A stretch of 64,000 nucleotides of DNA, from NCBI RefSeq assembly GCF_002019645.1, contig NZ_KV917374.1, forward strand, positions 2,926,696-2,990,695. Reading direction: 5' to 3'. The translations under genes were made by a program, and so were the position numbers. The notes under the pieces were generated by a model that worked only from the letters and a program-made list of their open reading frames with translations, was not told the DNA's origin and searched no databases. Within the stretch, counting starts at the first letter, position 1; the number at the start of each line of letters is the position of its first letter. The DNA comes from Litchfieldia alkalitelluris (GTDB lineage Bacteria > Bacillota > Bacilli > Bacillales > Bacillaceae_L). Below are positions 35,950 to 45,463 of the stretch, in pieces.

Positions 35950-37350
35950 GTGTATTCCTTTATGTTAATCCAAGCTAAGATGATTATGGAGATATTGGAA
36001 AGTATTGATGAAGCTGTTCATGTGATCGATCACCAAGGCTTCACGGTGTATTATAATGGATTGGCTGCAAAGCATGATGGCCTTAATATCCAGGAAGTGT
36101 TAGGGAAGCATCTTTTAGAGGTATTTCCATCACTAACAGAACATTCAAGCACACTACTCAGAGTAGTAAAGACAGGAAAACCGATTTATCATCTTCCTCA
36201 ATCTTATAAAAACAAACGAGGGATGCAAATAGATACGATTAATACCACAGTTCCTATTTTTGATAAAGGAGAGATTATTGGAGCTGTAGAAATAGCTAAG
36301 GATTATTCAAAGCTTAAATTGCTTTCTAATAAACTCATAGATTTACAGGGAAAAGTTAAAAGAAAAAATATGTCTCCTAATGAAGTGTTAGGTGCAAGGT
36401 ATACATTAGAAGATATCATCACAATTAATAAGCATTTTCTGAAAGTACTTGAACAAGGAATGAAGGTAGCTAAATCAACATCAACTGTCCTTATTTATGG
36501 AGAAACAGGGACCGGTAAGGAGCTATTTGTCCAAGCCATCCACTCGGCATCTCCACGAAAACATGCTGCATTTATTGCTCAAAATTGTGGAGCATTACCA
36601 GAAACACTTTTAGAAAGTATCTTATTTGGAACAGTTAAGGGTAGCTATACTGGTGCTGTCGACAGAGCTGGATTATTTGAATTAGCGCATGGTGGAACGT
36701 TATTTCTTGATGAAATCAATTCAATGCCAATTGAACTTCAAACGAGGTTATTAAGAGTTTTAGAGGACGGAATGGTACGGAGAATTGGTAGTACAAAAGC
36801 CTTTCAAGTCGATGTAAGAGTCATTGTTGCAATGAATAAGCCACCCGAGGAATGCTTAAAAGATAAAGAACTTAGAGCTGATTTGTTTTACCGGCTTAAT
36901 GTATCATCTTTAAGCATTCCTCCATTACGAGAGAGAAAAGAAGATATACCAATTTTAATAAAATATTATATTGATCGGTATAATCAAACCCTTGAAAAGG
37001 ATGTTTCGAATATTAACGATGAGCTGATGAAGAGTTTAACTGAATACATTTGGCCAGGTAATGTTCGAGAATTAAAGCATATGATTGAGCATTGTATGAA
37101 TATGGTCGATGGTCATGAAATAATGTTTGAACATATGCCTGTTTATTTTCAGCATACCCCGAAAGAAGTAACTCATAGCGAGTCAATTAAACCGCTACGA
37201 CAGGTTCTAGAAGAAACAGAAAAAAACTTAATTACTGAGGCATTGAAATTATCGAGTGGAAATGTGAAGAAAGCTTCACAATTACTACAAATTCCAAGAC
37301 AGACTCTTCAATATAAAATTCAAAAGTTATTAAAAAATGATTTAGTTTAA
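35950..37350 (+). CDS. Sigma54-dependent activator of the kam cluster (PAS-AAA-Fis)
   Basis: The order is PAS sensor domain (about 10-115), AAA+ domain with Walker A GETGTGKE, the sigma54-contact loop GSYTGA (GAFTGA variant), Walker B GGTLFLDEIN, then a Fis-type helix-turn-helix (SSGNVKKASQLLQIPRQTL). GTG 35950 and ATG 35962 (GAGGTG upstream) are both possible starts. It lies directly before a -24/-12 promoter and kamA, so it very likely activates kamA in response to a small molecule bound by the PAS domain. Confidence 0.92.
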   Translation: MYSFMLIQAKMIMEILESIDEAVHVIDHQGFTVYYNGLAAKHDGLNIQEVLGKHLLEVFPSLTEHSSTLLRVVKTGKPIYHLPQSYKNKRGMQIDTINTTVPIFDKGEIIGAVEIAKDYSKLKLLSNKLIDLQGKVKRKNMSPNEVLGARYTLEDIITINKHFLKVLEQGMKVAKSTSTVLIYGETGTGKELFVQAIHSASPRKHAAFIAQNCGALPETLLESILFGTVKGSYTGAVDRAGLFELAHGGTLFLDEINSMPIELQTRLLRVLEDGMVRRIGSTKAFQVDVRVIVAMNKPPEECLKDKELRADLFYRLNVSSLSIPPLRERKEDIPILIKYYIDRYNQTLEKDVSNINDELMKSLTEYIWPGNVRELKHMIEHCMNMVDGHEIMFEHMPVYFQHTPKEVTHSESIKPLRQVLEETEKNLITEALKLSSGNVKKASQLLQIPRQTLQYKIQKLLKNDLV

Positions 37351-37377
37351 ACTGCTCTTATTTGAGAGTAGTTTTTT
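37350..37377 (+). terminator. Terminator after the activator gene
   Basis: ACTGCTCT pairs with AGAGTAGT (one mismatch), followed by T6. It separates the activator from the kamA promoter. Confidence 0.72.
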
Positions 37378-37380
37378 ATT

Positions 37381-37397
37381 TTGGCATAAAAATTGCA
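37381..37397 (+). promoter_or_regulatory. Sigma54 (-24/-12) promoter of kamA
   Basis: TTGGCAT-N5-TTGCA has the invariant GG (37383-37384) and GC (37395-37396) exactly 10 bases apart and matches the consensus TTGGCAC-N5-TTGCW at all but one key base. Initiation would be near 37408, about 20 bases before kamA. It depends on SigL and an activator such as the one just upstream. Confidence 0.87.
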
Positions 37398-37430
37398 TGT
37401 GAGTAAGTAAGAATTAAAGGAGGGAATATG

Positions 37431-38840
37431 ATGAAGTACGATTTATATAAACCAACAAGACAATGGCAAAATATAGACCTATGGAAAAATGTCACTGAAG
37501 ATCAATGGAATGACTGGTTGTGGCAATTAACAAATACAATTCGCACGATAGAAGATTTACGGAAGGTTATTAATCTTACAGAAGAAGAGGAGGAAGGAGT
37601 AAAAATATCAACGAAAACCATACCACTTAATATTACACCATATTATGCTTCTTTAATGAATCCTGATGATTCTAGATGTCCAATCAGAATGCAATCAGTG
37701 CCAATTTCTAAAGAAATTTATAAAACGAAATATGATTTAGAGGATCCTCTTCATGAGGATGAAGATTCGCCGGTCCCTGGTTTAACCCATCGTTATCCGG
37801 ATAGAGTATTATTTCTTGTTACTAATCAGTGCTCGATGTATTGCAGATATTGTACGAGAAGAAGATTTTCAGGACAAATTGGCATGGGTGTCCCAAAGAA
37901 ACAACTTGACGCAGCGATCCAATATATTAAGAGTACGCCAGAAGTTCGAGATGTTTTATTATCTGGTGGTGATGGCTTGTTAATTAATGATCATATATTA
38001 GAGTATATTTTAAAAAATCTTCGTGAAATTCCACATGTAGAAATCATTCGAATTGGAACAAGAGCTCCAGTGGTGTTTCCACAAAGAATCACAGAAAACT
38101 TATGCAATATGTTAAAAAAATACCATCCAATTTGGTTAAATACCCATTTTAATACCTCTATCGAAATGACAGAAGAGTCCAAAAGAGCGTGTGAAATGTT
38201 AGCGGATGCCGGGGTTCCAGTAGGAAATCAATCAGTGATTTTAGCTGGAATCAATGACAGCGTTTCAATTATGAAGAAATTAATGCATGACTTGGTGAAA
38301 ATTAGAGTGCGCCCATATTATATTTATCAGTGTGATTTATCTGAAGGAATTGGTCATTTTCGCGCGCCAGTATCAAAAGGACTAGAAATTATTGAAGGGT
38401 TAAGAGGTCATACGTCTGGGTATGCAGTGCCGACTTTTGTGGTCGATAGTCCTGGAGGTGGGGGGAAGATTTCTTTACAGCCAAACTACTTGATTTCACA
38501 AAGTGCGGATAAAGTGGTGTTGAGGAATTTTGAAGGAGTGATTACTTCTTATCCGGAACCTCAGAATTATGTGGCAGGTACAGCTGATGACTATTTTAAA
38601 GGGGTCTATCCTGATTATGAAAAATATAAATCTAATGTAGGGATTGCCGGGGTTTTGAACGACCAGAAGTTTAATCTGGTACCTGAAGATCTCCAACGTC
38701 TTGATCGAAGAGAAAAATATCAGGAGGATCCGACCCATTCCTCCCTAAAAGATAAACGAGATAAACGTGACGAAATGAAGGAGAAGAAATTTAAGGTAGA
38801 ACAGAAGAAATACTCAGAAAGGCCGACTGTAAATGAGTAA
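37431..38840 (+). CDS. kamA: Lysine 2,3-aminomutase
   Basis: ATG 37431 suits the AAAGGAGGG best (spacing 7); ATG 37428 is one codon earlier. The roughly 469-residue radical-SAM enzyme has the cluster motif CSMYCRYC (Cys134, 138, 141) and a PLP site near DSPGGGGK. It converts L-lysine to L-beta-lysine. The long basic C-terminal tail is normal for Bacillus KamA. Confidence 0.95.
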   Translation: MKYDLYKPTRQWQNIDLWKNVTEDQWNDWLWQLTNTIRTIEDLRKVINLTEEEEEGVKISTKTIPLNITPYYASLMNPDDSRCPIRMQSVPISKEIYKTKYDLEDPLHEDEDSPVPGLTHRYPDRVLFLVTNQCSMYCRYCTRRRFSGQIGMGVPKKQLDAAIQYIKSTPEVRDVLLSGGDGLLINDHILEYILKNLREIPHVEIIRIGTRAPVVFPQRITENLCNMLKKYHPIWLNTHFNTSIEMTEESKRACEMLADAGVPVGNQSVILAGINDSVSIMKKLMHDLVKIRVRPYYIYQCDLSEGIGHFRAPVSKGLEIIEGLRGHTSGYAVPTFVVDSPGGGGKISLQPNYLISQSADKVVLRNFEGVITSYPEPQNYVAGTADDYFKGVYPDYEKYKSNVGIAGVLNDQKFNLVPEDLQRLDRREKYQEDPTHSSLKDKRDKRDEMKEKKFKVEQKKYSERPTVNE

Positions 38841-39120
38841 GGAAGTGACTTGTGAGTGGTGTGGCGCAGAGGCGACAACTGGTAGCGGGACTGTTTATTG
38901 GGAGTTGCCGGATGGGTCAAGGGCGGTTGAGATTACGGAGGCACCTGCGGTTATCTGTTCGGAATGTGGAATGGTATACCAAACGGATAATGTGACGAAG
39001 GAGATAGAGGATCAGTTGTTTTTGGTGGATACGAAGAAGATTGGTAGTTCGATAGGGTTTATGGAATTGATGGAATTGCCAAGATTGTTGAAGAGGAATT
39101 ATTTTGATTTTTCTTCGTAA
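38833..39120 (+). CDS. yokU: YokU-like zinc-finger protein
   Basis: The 95-residue protein has two CxxC pairs (CEWC, CSEC), a YgiT-type zinc finger. It overlaps the kamA stop by 8 bases, so it is translated with kamA; in B. subtilis yokU is likewise a kamA neighbour. A regulatory or assembly role is possible, but none is known to me. Confidence 0.88.
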   Translation: MSKEVTCEWCGAEATTGSGTVYWELPDGSRAVEITEAPAVICSECGMVYQTDNVTKEIEDQLFLVDTKKIGSSIGFMELMELPRLLKRNYFDFSS

Positions 39121-39136
39121 TACCTGTATTTAAAGT

Positions 39137-39158
39137 TGGCACTCAGGAATGGGTGCCA
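39137..39158. repeat. Dispersed hairpin, copy 1 (after yokU)
   Basis: TGGCAC...GTGCCA stem with loop TCAGGAATGG. The same hairpin, loop included, recurs at 55987-56010 with one difference in 25 bases, and a related one is at 48468-48493. It may terminate kamA-yokU although T residues are few. Confidence 0.65.
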
Positions 39159-39803
39159 TTTGTCTATGAGGCTAATTGGATTTGGTCTCTAACTCCTGAA
39201 CCAGACATACAAGAGTTGGTAGATTGTGTTGGAGTATTCTTAGCTAACATCGAAAAGTTTATCTTTTTTTAATTACTGCATCAAAGGAATTAGCATCTTT
39301 AAAATTCGAAATATCTTAGATTGGAAGGATTTGAACATAAAAACAATCTATGTGTATTACCTTCAATCTTGAAATGGAAATAAAGAATAGCTAAGTTAAG
39401 TTGGGTGGATTTAGCCACTGTCTATGAATCAACAGAAATTACAATTTAAATAATAAAAAGATATTTCAATATAAAAATAGAACAGCTTAAACAAGAAAGC
39501 TTTTCATTAATCTCCCTTTCTAAAATAAGCATTGTAGGGTCAGCTGTAGTATTTGACTGTCTTGGAAAAGTAAGCCCTCTGTATATGCAGGTTTCATGTT
39601 TTGTTTGCTAAACATGTAAGCTGTTTGTATTATAGAACATTTTCGATATCTCGTTGACTTGTAAGGATATCATTTAATTAAACGAGGAAGGTTAGTTTAG
39701 CTAGAGAAAAAAGTCATGTAAAACCCCTTGTTAAATAACTTTTACTTATAATCATTATTAAATCAAAGTGTGGTAAAATTATACAAGTGTTTAAGTGGAA
39801 GGA
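39159..39803. other. Long non-coding gap before the ATPase remnant
   Basis: I find no gene with a ribosome binding site in these 645 bases. A frame running from inside yokU to a stop at 39270-39272 reads protein-like at its end (PEPDIQELVDCVGVFLANIE) but has no start. The rest is AT-rich without clear repeats. It looks like decayed DNA. Confidence 0.5.
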
Positions 39804-41093
39804 ATGAGGAAGATTAATAGGATTCAAAGGATAAAAATAGAGAATATTAAGGGGAAAGATTTATACGAGTTAAGATTTAATGAATTACATGCTAATTTCC
39901 CAAATTTGTTTGTTGCACCAAATGGTTTTGGAAAAAGTACAATTGCAGCTTCTTTTAGAGCATTAGGGCCCAGTAAACTAGAATTGGATAAGGAAGATTT
40001 TTTTGATGGTGATGAGAATATCTTCCATCACTAGAATTGGAACTTATACTAGATAATATTGGTAACACAACGCTTATGGCTGATTCATCCCAGAACGATA
40101 TTAATCCACTAATTGATACGTATGTGATAAAAAGTCCAGTATATGCCAAAAGTACTTCTCGTAGTTTTGGAAGGTTTTCCTCTCAATCGGCAAGGTTAGA
40201 TGTAGAAGACTTAGTTTTTTATGAAAAAACTCCACAAAAGATAGAAGTAGGTTATAAACTAAAGGATATTAAGGATATGTATGGTGAAAAAGGAAAGAAG
40301 TTTAAAAAATCTAGAATTACTATGTAATAACTTCGAAGTTCTAAATAAGTGTTCTACTCAAATAAGACCACAAACTGCTATTAACAGTTTTATTCAACAG
40401 GTTTCTGATTCTGGTTCAGCAAAAGTAATTAAAGATAAAATAACCGGGGAAAGTATTAAAATAATAAAAGATAATCCTTTATTATCAAATTTTCTTGAAG
40501 TTGTTAAGGATTTGGAATACCTACCATTCGATATAGACAGCGAAATTGATTTAATATTAACCGTCATCCAGATTGTAGAAGTAATAAAGAAAGATGGTAG
40601 TAACATCAAGAAGGTTAGGACTTATTTAGAGTATGTAGAGTATCGTAGGGATATTGATCAAAAATTAGATGCATTTAATACAACTGGAAGGACGATTAAG
40701 ACTAAAGAAACAAAAAATAGGTTAGTTGTTGAGTTTCTTTCTGCTAACAAAATGTCTAACGGTGAAAGAGATGTATTAAGTTTTATCTCAAATCTTTCTA
40801 AATTTAAGGTTAAATTTAAAAAAGACATAGGAATTTTCATTATCGATGAGATTTTTGATTATCTTGATGGTTCTAATATGCTAATAGTTCAATATTATCT
40901 TTCAAAGATGATTGAAGATTGTAAACACCTCGGTAAAGTGCTGTTTCCAATAATTTTAACTCATTTAGACCCTAATCTATTCAACAACTATTACTTTAAT
41001 AAACCTAAAATTCATTATTTAAAAAACTATTCTTATACTGAAGATAGGACTATGGTAGATTTATTGAAAATTAGAGGAAGGGAAACCCTTTAA
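39804..41093 (+). pseudogene. ABC/SMC-like ATPase gene broken by two compensating frameshifts
   Basis: Three frames join into one protein of about 430 residues. Frame 1 (39804 to about 40028) has the P-loop APNGFGKSTIAASF. Frame 2 (to about 40310) continues PSLELELILDN. Frame 3 (to 41093) holds the signature-like KMSNGERDVL and Walker B IGIFIIDEIFDYLDGSN. The breaks look like loss of a base near 40027 (CC) and gain of a base in an A6 run near 40308. The domain order is that of ABC-type/AAA ATPases of DNA-repair or phage-defence proteins. No partner gene is visible. Confidence 0.72.
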
Positions 41094-41161
41094 AGTAGCT
41101 GTCATAGCTTGTGTTAACAAACTGATTCATTGGATCTACACCTTATTAAAGAGAAAAGAAC

Positions 41162-41354
41162 TTTTCCAAGATAGAGCCTAATAATTATGGATTTTTTGAA
41201 GAATTATCTAAAGAAATAAACGACTATATTCATTTCTATAATCATAACCGATATCAAAAAAGACTAAACGGCCTAAGCCCTTTCGAATACAGGGCTAAAG
41301 CCGTTTAGTGTTGTTTTTATTATTTCCACTGTCTACTTGACAGGGTGCAGTTCA
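41162..41354 (+). mobile_element. IS3-family (IS150 group) remnant, 3' end
   Basis: An open stretch ending at the TAG 41306-41308 encodes the typical OrfB C terminus (DYIHFYNHNRYQKRLNGLSP then FEYRAKAV). The IS right end follows, finishing TGTCTACTTGACAGGGTG-CAGTTCA at 41354. The left part and inverted repeat are missing, so the element is dead. It abuts the ATPase pseudogene. Confidence 0.82.
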
Positions 41355-41363
41355 GAACCTTTT

Positions 41364-41533
41364 ATGAAGCAATATTTTAGCTATGAAGATGATGATGTAG
41401 AAGGTCTCACGTATATTGAAAGTGATCGGAAATAAGCTAAATGGTTCTAACGTTTGAAGATGGAAATGTTTCTAAAAAAAATGAACTTCAGATAATAGAA
41501 ATACTTTATGACTTTTTACCCTTTTTTAAATAA
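41364..41533 (+). pseudogene. Decayed short gene before fabH
   Basis: Two frames read protein-like one after the other: 41364-41435 (MKQYFSYEDDDVEGLTYIES...) and 41441-41533 (MVLTFEDGNVSKKNELQIIE...). They may be one former gene broken by a frameshift. There is no ribosome binding site. I do not recognise it. Confidence 0.35.
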
Positions 41534-41559
41534 CATTTTATTATTCAATAAATAACGTT

Positions 41560-41594
41560 TATAATCTATACTAGATGTTAAGACCTAGTATCAA
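41560..41594 (+). promoter_or_regulatory. fabHF promoter with FapR-like operator
   Basis: TTAAGACCTAGTATCAA (41578-41594) is a 17-base imperfect palindrome very close to the B. subtilis FapR operator pattern (TTAGTACCTAGTCTTAA in either orientation, from memory). TATAAT (41560-41565) and TATACT (41567-41572) just upstream are possible -10 elements with weak -35s. FapR represses fatty-acid genes until malonyl-CoA binds it. Confidence 0.65.
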
Positions 41595-41611
41595 ATTCAA
41601 GGGGTGATGAA

Positions 41612-42553
41612 ATGGGTGTTGGTATCATAGGTGTAGGAGCTTATGTTCCAGAAAATATCGTGACGAATAAAGATTTAGAAGATATGGTAGATACTAATGA
41701 TGAATGGATACGAACTAGAACGGGTATAGAAGAAAGGCGCATTGCAAGCGAGGATATGGATACATCCCATATGGCGATTATTGCAGCAAAAAATGCACTA
41801 GCAGATGCAAAACTAGAAGCAGAAGATATAGAACTAATATTAGTGGCAACGGCAACACCGGATAACGTTTTTCCAACAGTTGCTTGTATGGTGCAAGAGG
41901 CGCTCAGTTTAACAAATATCCCAGCAATGGACATAAGTGCTGCGTGTGCAGGGTTCGTATACGGGTTAGTGACAGCTTATCAATATATAGAAACCAATAC
42001 ATATAAGAATATATTGGTTATTGGAAGTGAGAAATTCTCAAAAATTATCGATTGGTCAGATAAAAATACGTGTGTCTTATTTGGTGATGGGGCTGGTGCA
42101 GTCGTTATAAGTAATGTCACAGGTGATAAGGGAATTTTATCATTTGAACTAGGGGCAGATGGTTCAGGAGGAAAGCATTTATTGGTTGATAATGAAACAG
42201 ACTTTATTACGATGAACGGGAAAGAGGTTTTTAAGTTTGCCGTCCGTCAATTGCCACAATCCTGTATCAATGTAATTGAAAAAGCAGGGCTTACAAAAGA
42301 AGATATTAATTTTCTCATTCCTCATCAAGCCAACATTCGCATTATTGATGCAGCGAGAGAAAGATTGGGTCTTAAACAAGACAAAGTTTCTACGACTGTA
42401 AGGAAGCATGGGAATACATCTGCCGCATCGATTCCACTTGCTCTGTATGAAGAACTAGAAAATGGAAAGATATTTGATGGTGATATCATCGTAATAGTTG
42501 GGTTTGGTGGCGGTCTAACTTGGGGCTCTTTAGTGATTAAATGGGGTAAATAA
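41612..42553 (+). CDS. fabH: 3-oxoacyl-ACP synthase III
   Basis: The 313-residue enzyme has the catalytic Cys112 in [10 protein letters not shown], His in PHQANIRI and Asn in KHGNTSAAS. It condenses a branched or straight acyl-CoA primer with malonyl-ACP, starting fatty-acid synthesis. AGGGGTGATG precedes the ATG. fabF follows 24 bases later, as in the B. subtilis fabHA-fabF operon. Confidence 0.95.
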   Translation: MGVGIIGVGAYVPENIVTNKDLEDMVDTNDEWIRTRTGIEERRIASEDMDTSHMAIIAAKNALADAKLEAEDIELILVATATPDNVFPTVACMVQEALSLTNIPAMDISAACAGFVYGLVTAYQYIETNTYKNILVIGSEKFSKIIDWSDKNTCVLFGDGAGAVVISNVTGDKGILSFELGADGSGGKHLLVDNETDFITMNGKEVFKFAVRQLPQSCINVIEKAGLTKEDINFLIPHQANIRIIDAARERLGLKQDKVSTTVRKHGNTSAASIPLALYEELENGKIFDGDIIVIVGFGGGLTWGSLVIKWGK

Positions 42554-42577
42554 TTAAACTCATAAGGGGAAATAGTG

Positions 42578-43816
42578 ATGAAAAAACGAGTAGTTGTAAC
42601 AGGGATAGGGGCGGTGACTCCGTTAGGAAATGATGTTCAAACCACATGGGATAATATAAAAAGAGGCGTGTCAGGTATAGCTCCTATCACACAGATCAAC
42701 GTGGAAAATTTTTTAGTTAAAATTGCAGGAGAGGTAAAAGGTTTTGCTCCAGAACAATTCATGGATATGAAAGAAGCAAGAAGAATGGGGCGTTTCACAC
42801 AGTTTGCTGTTGCAGCCAGCAAGATGGCAGTAGAAGATTCCGAACTTCAAATAGGTGAGAACGTCCAAGCGGAACGTGTCGGAGTTTGGATTGGCTCTGG
42901 AATCGGAGGATTAGGTGAATTTGAAGAGCAGCATAAGCGTTATTTGGATAAAGGACCAAAACGAGTAAGTCCATTTATTATCCCAATGTTAATTCCTGAC
43001 TTAGCCTCAGGACGTGTTTCAATTGAACTTGGTGCGAAAGGGATTAACAATTGTTCAGTTACTGCTTGTGCATCAGGTGCCAATTCCATTGGAGACGCAT
43101 TCCGTGTAATCCAAAACGGTGTGGCAGATGTAATGATTTCCGGTGGAACCGAGGCAGCAATTACCGAAATGACAATCGCGGGGTTTACGAATATGACGGC
43201 ACTTTCGACGAATTCAGACCCTAATACAGCAAGTCGTCCTTTCGATAGAAACCGAGATGGATTTGTGATAGCAGAAGGTGCTGGTGTTGTGATTTTAGAG
43301 GAACTTGAACATGCAAAGAATCGCGGTGCGAAAATTTACGGAGAACTAGTGGGGTACGGTGCAACCGGTGATGCCTACCACATCACAACACCTGCGCCAA
43401 ATGGTGAAGGTGGTCAGCGTGCAATGAAACTAGCATTAGAGGACGCAAAACTAACGGTTGATCAAGTTGAATATATTAATGCGCATGGTACAAGTACGCA
43501 TTATAATGACCTAAATGAAACATCCGCTATTAAAGAAGTGTTCGGAGATCATGCTTATAAAATTCCTGTTAGTTCAACCAAATCAATGACAGGGCATCTA
43601 TTGGGAGCAGCGGGAGCAATTGAAGCCATCTTTTCCCTATTGTCTATGAAGGAAGGTATCGTTCCACCAACGATTAATTATGAAACACCAGATGAAGAAT
43701 TAAATTTAGATTATGTTCCAAATAACTCTAGAGAAGCAAATGTTAACACAGTGTTGTCCAATTCATTTGGATTTGGTGGGCATAATGTTTCGTTAGTGTT
43801 TAAGAAGTTCGGGTAA
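42578..43816 (+). CDS. fabF: 3-oxoacyl-ACP synthase II
   Basis: ATG 42578 follows AAGGGGA at good spacing (a GTG one codon earlier is possible). The 412-residue condensing enzyme has Cys164 in [10 protein letters not shown] and the two histidines in [11 protein letters not shown] and [12 protein letters not shown]. It elongates acyl-ACP with malonyl-ACP. It is co-transcribed with fabH. Confidence 0.95.
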   Translation: MKKRVVVTGIGAVTPLGNDVQTTWDNIKRGVSGIAPITQINVENFLVKIAGEVKGFAPEQFMDMKEARRMGRFTQFAVAASKMAVEDSELQIGENVQAERVGVWIGSGIGGLGEFEEQHKRYLDKGPKRVSPFIIPMLIPDLASGRVSIELGAKGINNCSVTACASGANSIGDAFRVIQNGVADVMISGGTEAAITEMTIAGFTNMTALSTNSDPNTASRPFDRNRDGFVIAEGAGVVILEELEHAKNRGAKIYGELVGYGATGDAYHITTPAPNGEGGQRAMKLALEDAKLTVDQVEYINAHGTSTHYNDLNETSAIKEVFGDHAYKIPVSSTKSMTGHLLGAAGAIEAIFSLLSMKEGIVPPTINYETPDEELNLDYVPNNSREANVNTVLSNSFGFGGHNVSLVFKKFG

Positions 43817-44258
43817 ATGGATTTTTTCGCAAAAGGCTCTGTTAAACATTGATGTTGGTGTTCGTGTAGGGCACCCGCCGGAAACCTGCGGAGCTAGCGG
43901 ATATTAGTTTCCTAACTTCTTATAAAAATACAAAAAACGTGTCTGTGTGGTATTAAGCAAATGTATCCAAATCAAAGCTGGGTCACCTTCCCCATTAAAT
44001 GATAATGCTTATTGTTAGAAGTGGATAAAAATCCGTAATCTCATGGTTCCCTCAGGCAACTGTTCCTGTATATGGCCACGAAGAGCAGAACAAACCAGTA
44101 TTCATATAGACCCAAGTATGAAGCAAAGTTATATAATCAAATTGTGGATACCATCGAAGAAATCATTAAGTGGATCCGAAGACTGTGGAGGCAAAAAAAA
44201 CAACTCACTAACTTGGAACGACTAAAGGGAATAACGTATTTAAATATGTTATTCCAAC
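43817..44258. other. Non-coding gap with a possible insertion-sequence end
   Basis: AAAAGGCTCTGTTAAACATTG near 43833 resembles the termini of Bacillus insertion sequences, and a GC-rich patch follows (about 43865-43905). I found no matching inverted copy. Short frames at 44043-44281 lack ribosome binding sites and look like chance or decayed coding DNA. Confidence 0.35.
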
Positions 44259-44300
44259 AAAGAGTATGCATTGAAGATTAAATCTTCGCATACTCTTTTT
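44259..44300 (+). terminator. Strong terminator without an intact gene before it
   Basis: AAAGAGTATGC pairs with GCATACTCTTT and inner GAAGATT with AATCTTC, followed by T5. It probably belonged to a gene now lost, or ends readthrough from fabF. Confidence 0.82.
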
Positions 44301-44342
44301 AAATTATAATTTTTGAAGTTTATTATTTGTAATTTCGACGAT

Positions 44343-44516
44343 TAAAAATGCATATATTCAGCTTCGCCTTTCATTTCAACGATTTCAGATCCCCATCTCT
44401 CAAATTGCTCATTGGCTAGTTGTATCATTCTGATTTTCATTTCGATATTTAGTTACAACAACTAAATGATAACTAAGTCGATACACAGAGTGTCTATTCT
44501 TCTTAAATTCAATCAT
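44343..44516 (-). pseudogene. IS200/IS605 TnpA (Y1 transposase) remnant
   Basis: On the minus strand an ATG at 44516 with AGGAGG upstream opens KKNRHSVYRLSYHLVVVTKY, the classic TnpA start. After a deletion and frameshift a second frame gives NEQFERWGSEIVEMKGEAEY then MHF, the segment around the HUH metal site, where the first histidine is changed (EYMHF). The catalytic tyrosine region is gone. The element is dead. Confidence 0.82.
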
Positions 44517-44908
44517 TTTTATAACGACCTCCTGATTACAACATTCTTTTTAGTGTAATTTTACCACTAAGGGGAATTTTGGATACCTAATTTATAGATC
44601 GTTCTTTATTATAGTTAACAAATTTCAGATAAGAATATTACAAGACATAAATACTGTAGGTTGATTTAAAAGAACCCCAGCTAAAATTGCTTATTGAAGT
44701 ATAAAATTTGGCAAAACCTTTATGGGACTCTCGACAACCATTCAGTTTACCGTAAGAATCATTACTTTATTGAACTTGATGAACAAAATTAAGTATTACT
44801 TTATTTTTATAAATAGGTTACCTCCCATCCTTTTTAATATCTATTTTCTACATATTATTACGACTATGAGAAGAATAATAGTTAAAGAAGATATAAAGGG
44901 GAATAGAG

Positions 44909-45076
44909 ATGGAAGACTGGAGTTTATTTACGAACAATTGGGATATGATTTGGAAATCGTTTGTCGTTTTTTTTGCTGCTTTATTTTTACTGCGTTTAGC
45001 AGGGAGAAAAACCATTGCAGATATGCTAGAGGAAAACCCACATGTAGGTGACCATAATAAACTGATTAAACCTTAG
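44909..45076 (+). pseudogene. Truncated DUF421 (YetF/YdfS-like) gene
   Basis: ATG 44909 has AAAGGGGA upstream and runs 55 codons. The first 40 residues (MEDWSLFTNNWDMIWKSF... LLRLAGRKTIADM) match the N terminus of DUF421 membrane proteins, normally over 200 residues. The rest, ENPHVGDHNKLIKP, does not continue the domain, suggesting an internal deletion. A larger overlapping frame here is a shadow. Confidence 0.65.
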
Positions 45077-45106
45077 TAATTCAAGGAATAACTTATTATG
45101 GATAAT

Positions 45107-45131
45107 AACTGACAAAGGAAAGTCAGTTTTT
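45107..45131 (+). terminator. Terminator after the DUF421 remnant
   Basis: AACTGAC pairs with GTCAGTT, followed by T residues. The gap to 45463 holds only one more weak hairpin (GGCGAA...TTCGCC, about 45163-45197). Confidence 0.6.
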
Positions 45132-45463
45132 GCACAGTACAAGGACACTGTTAAAAATTACGGAGGCGAATCGAATATTAAGAAACGTTTCTTCGCCCCT
45201 CTATTTTTATGTAAAATGACGTAAACGTAAAAAAATTAATGGAGGGAGGACGATATCGAAGTCAACTTCTTTTTCATATTTTACTCTTACTAAATAATGA
45301 GTTAGTTCCCTTTATATAAGGTTTTGTCGAAAAAATACTAAAGTAAAGAGCAGAAAACTAGAAATAAGCATTCTCAGAATTTCCACTAAATCTTTGAATG
45401 AGTAAAAAATGGATTTGGGAGGAAAATAAAAGCTGTGGATTAATAATAAGGGAGGTTTTTTAA

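Noticed and set aside
44043-44281. Two overlapping frames of 60 and 69 codons before the terminator at 44259
   Set aside because: Neither has a ribosome binding site and the longer runs into the terminator stem. No recognisable sequence.
44722-45051. 109-codon frame overlapping the DUF421 remnant
   Set aside because: The recognisable protein lies in another frame starting at 44909 with a ribosome binding site; this one has no site and a random-looking sequence.
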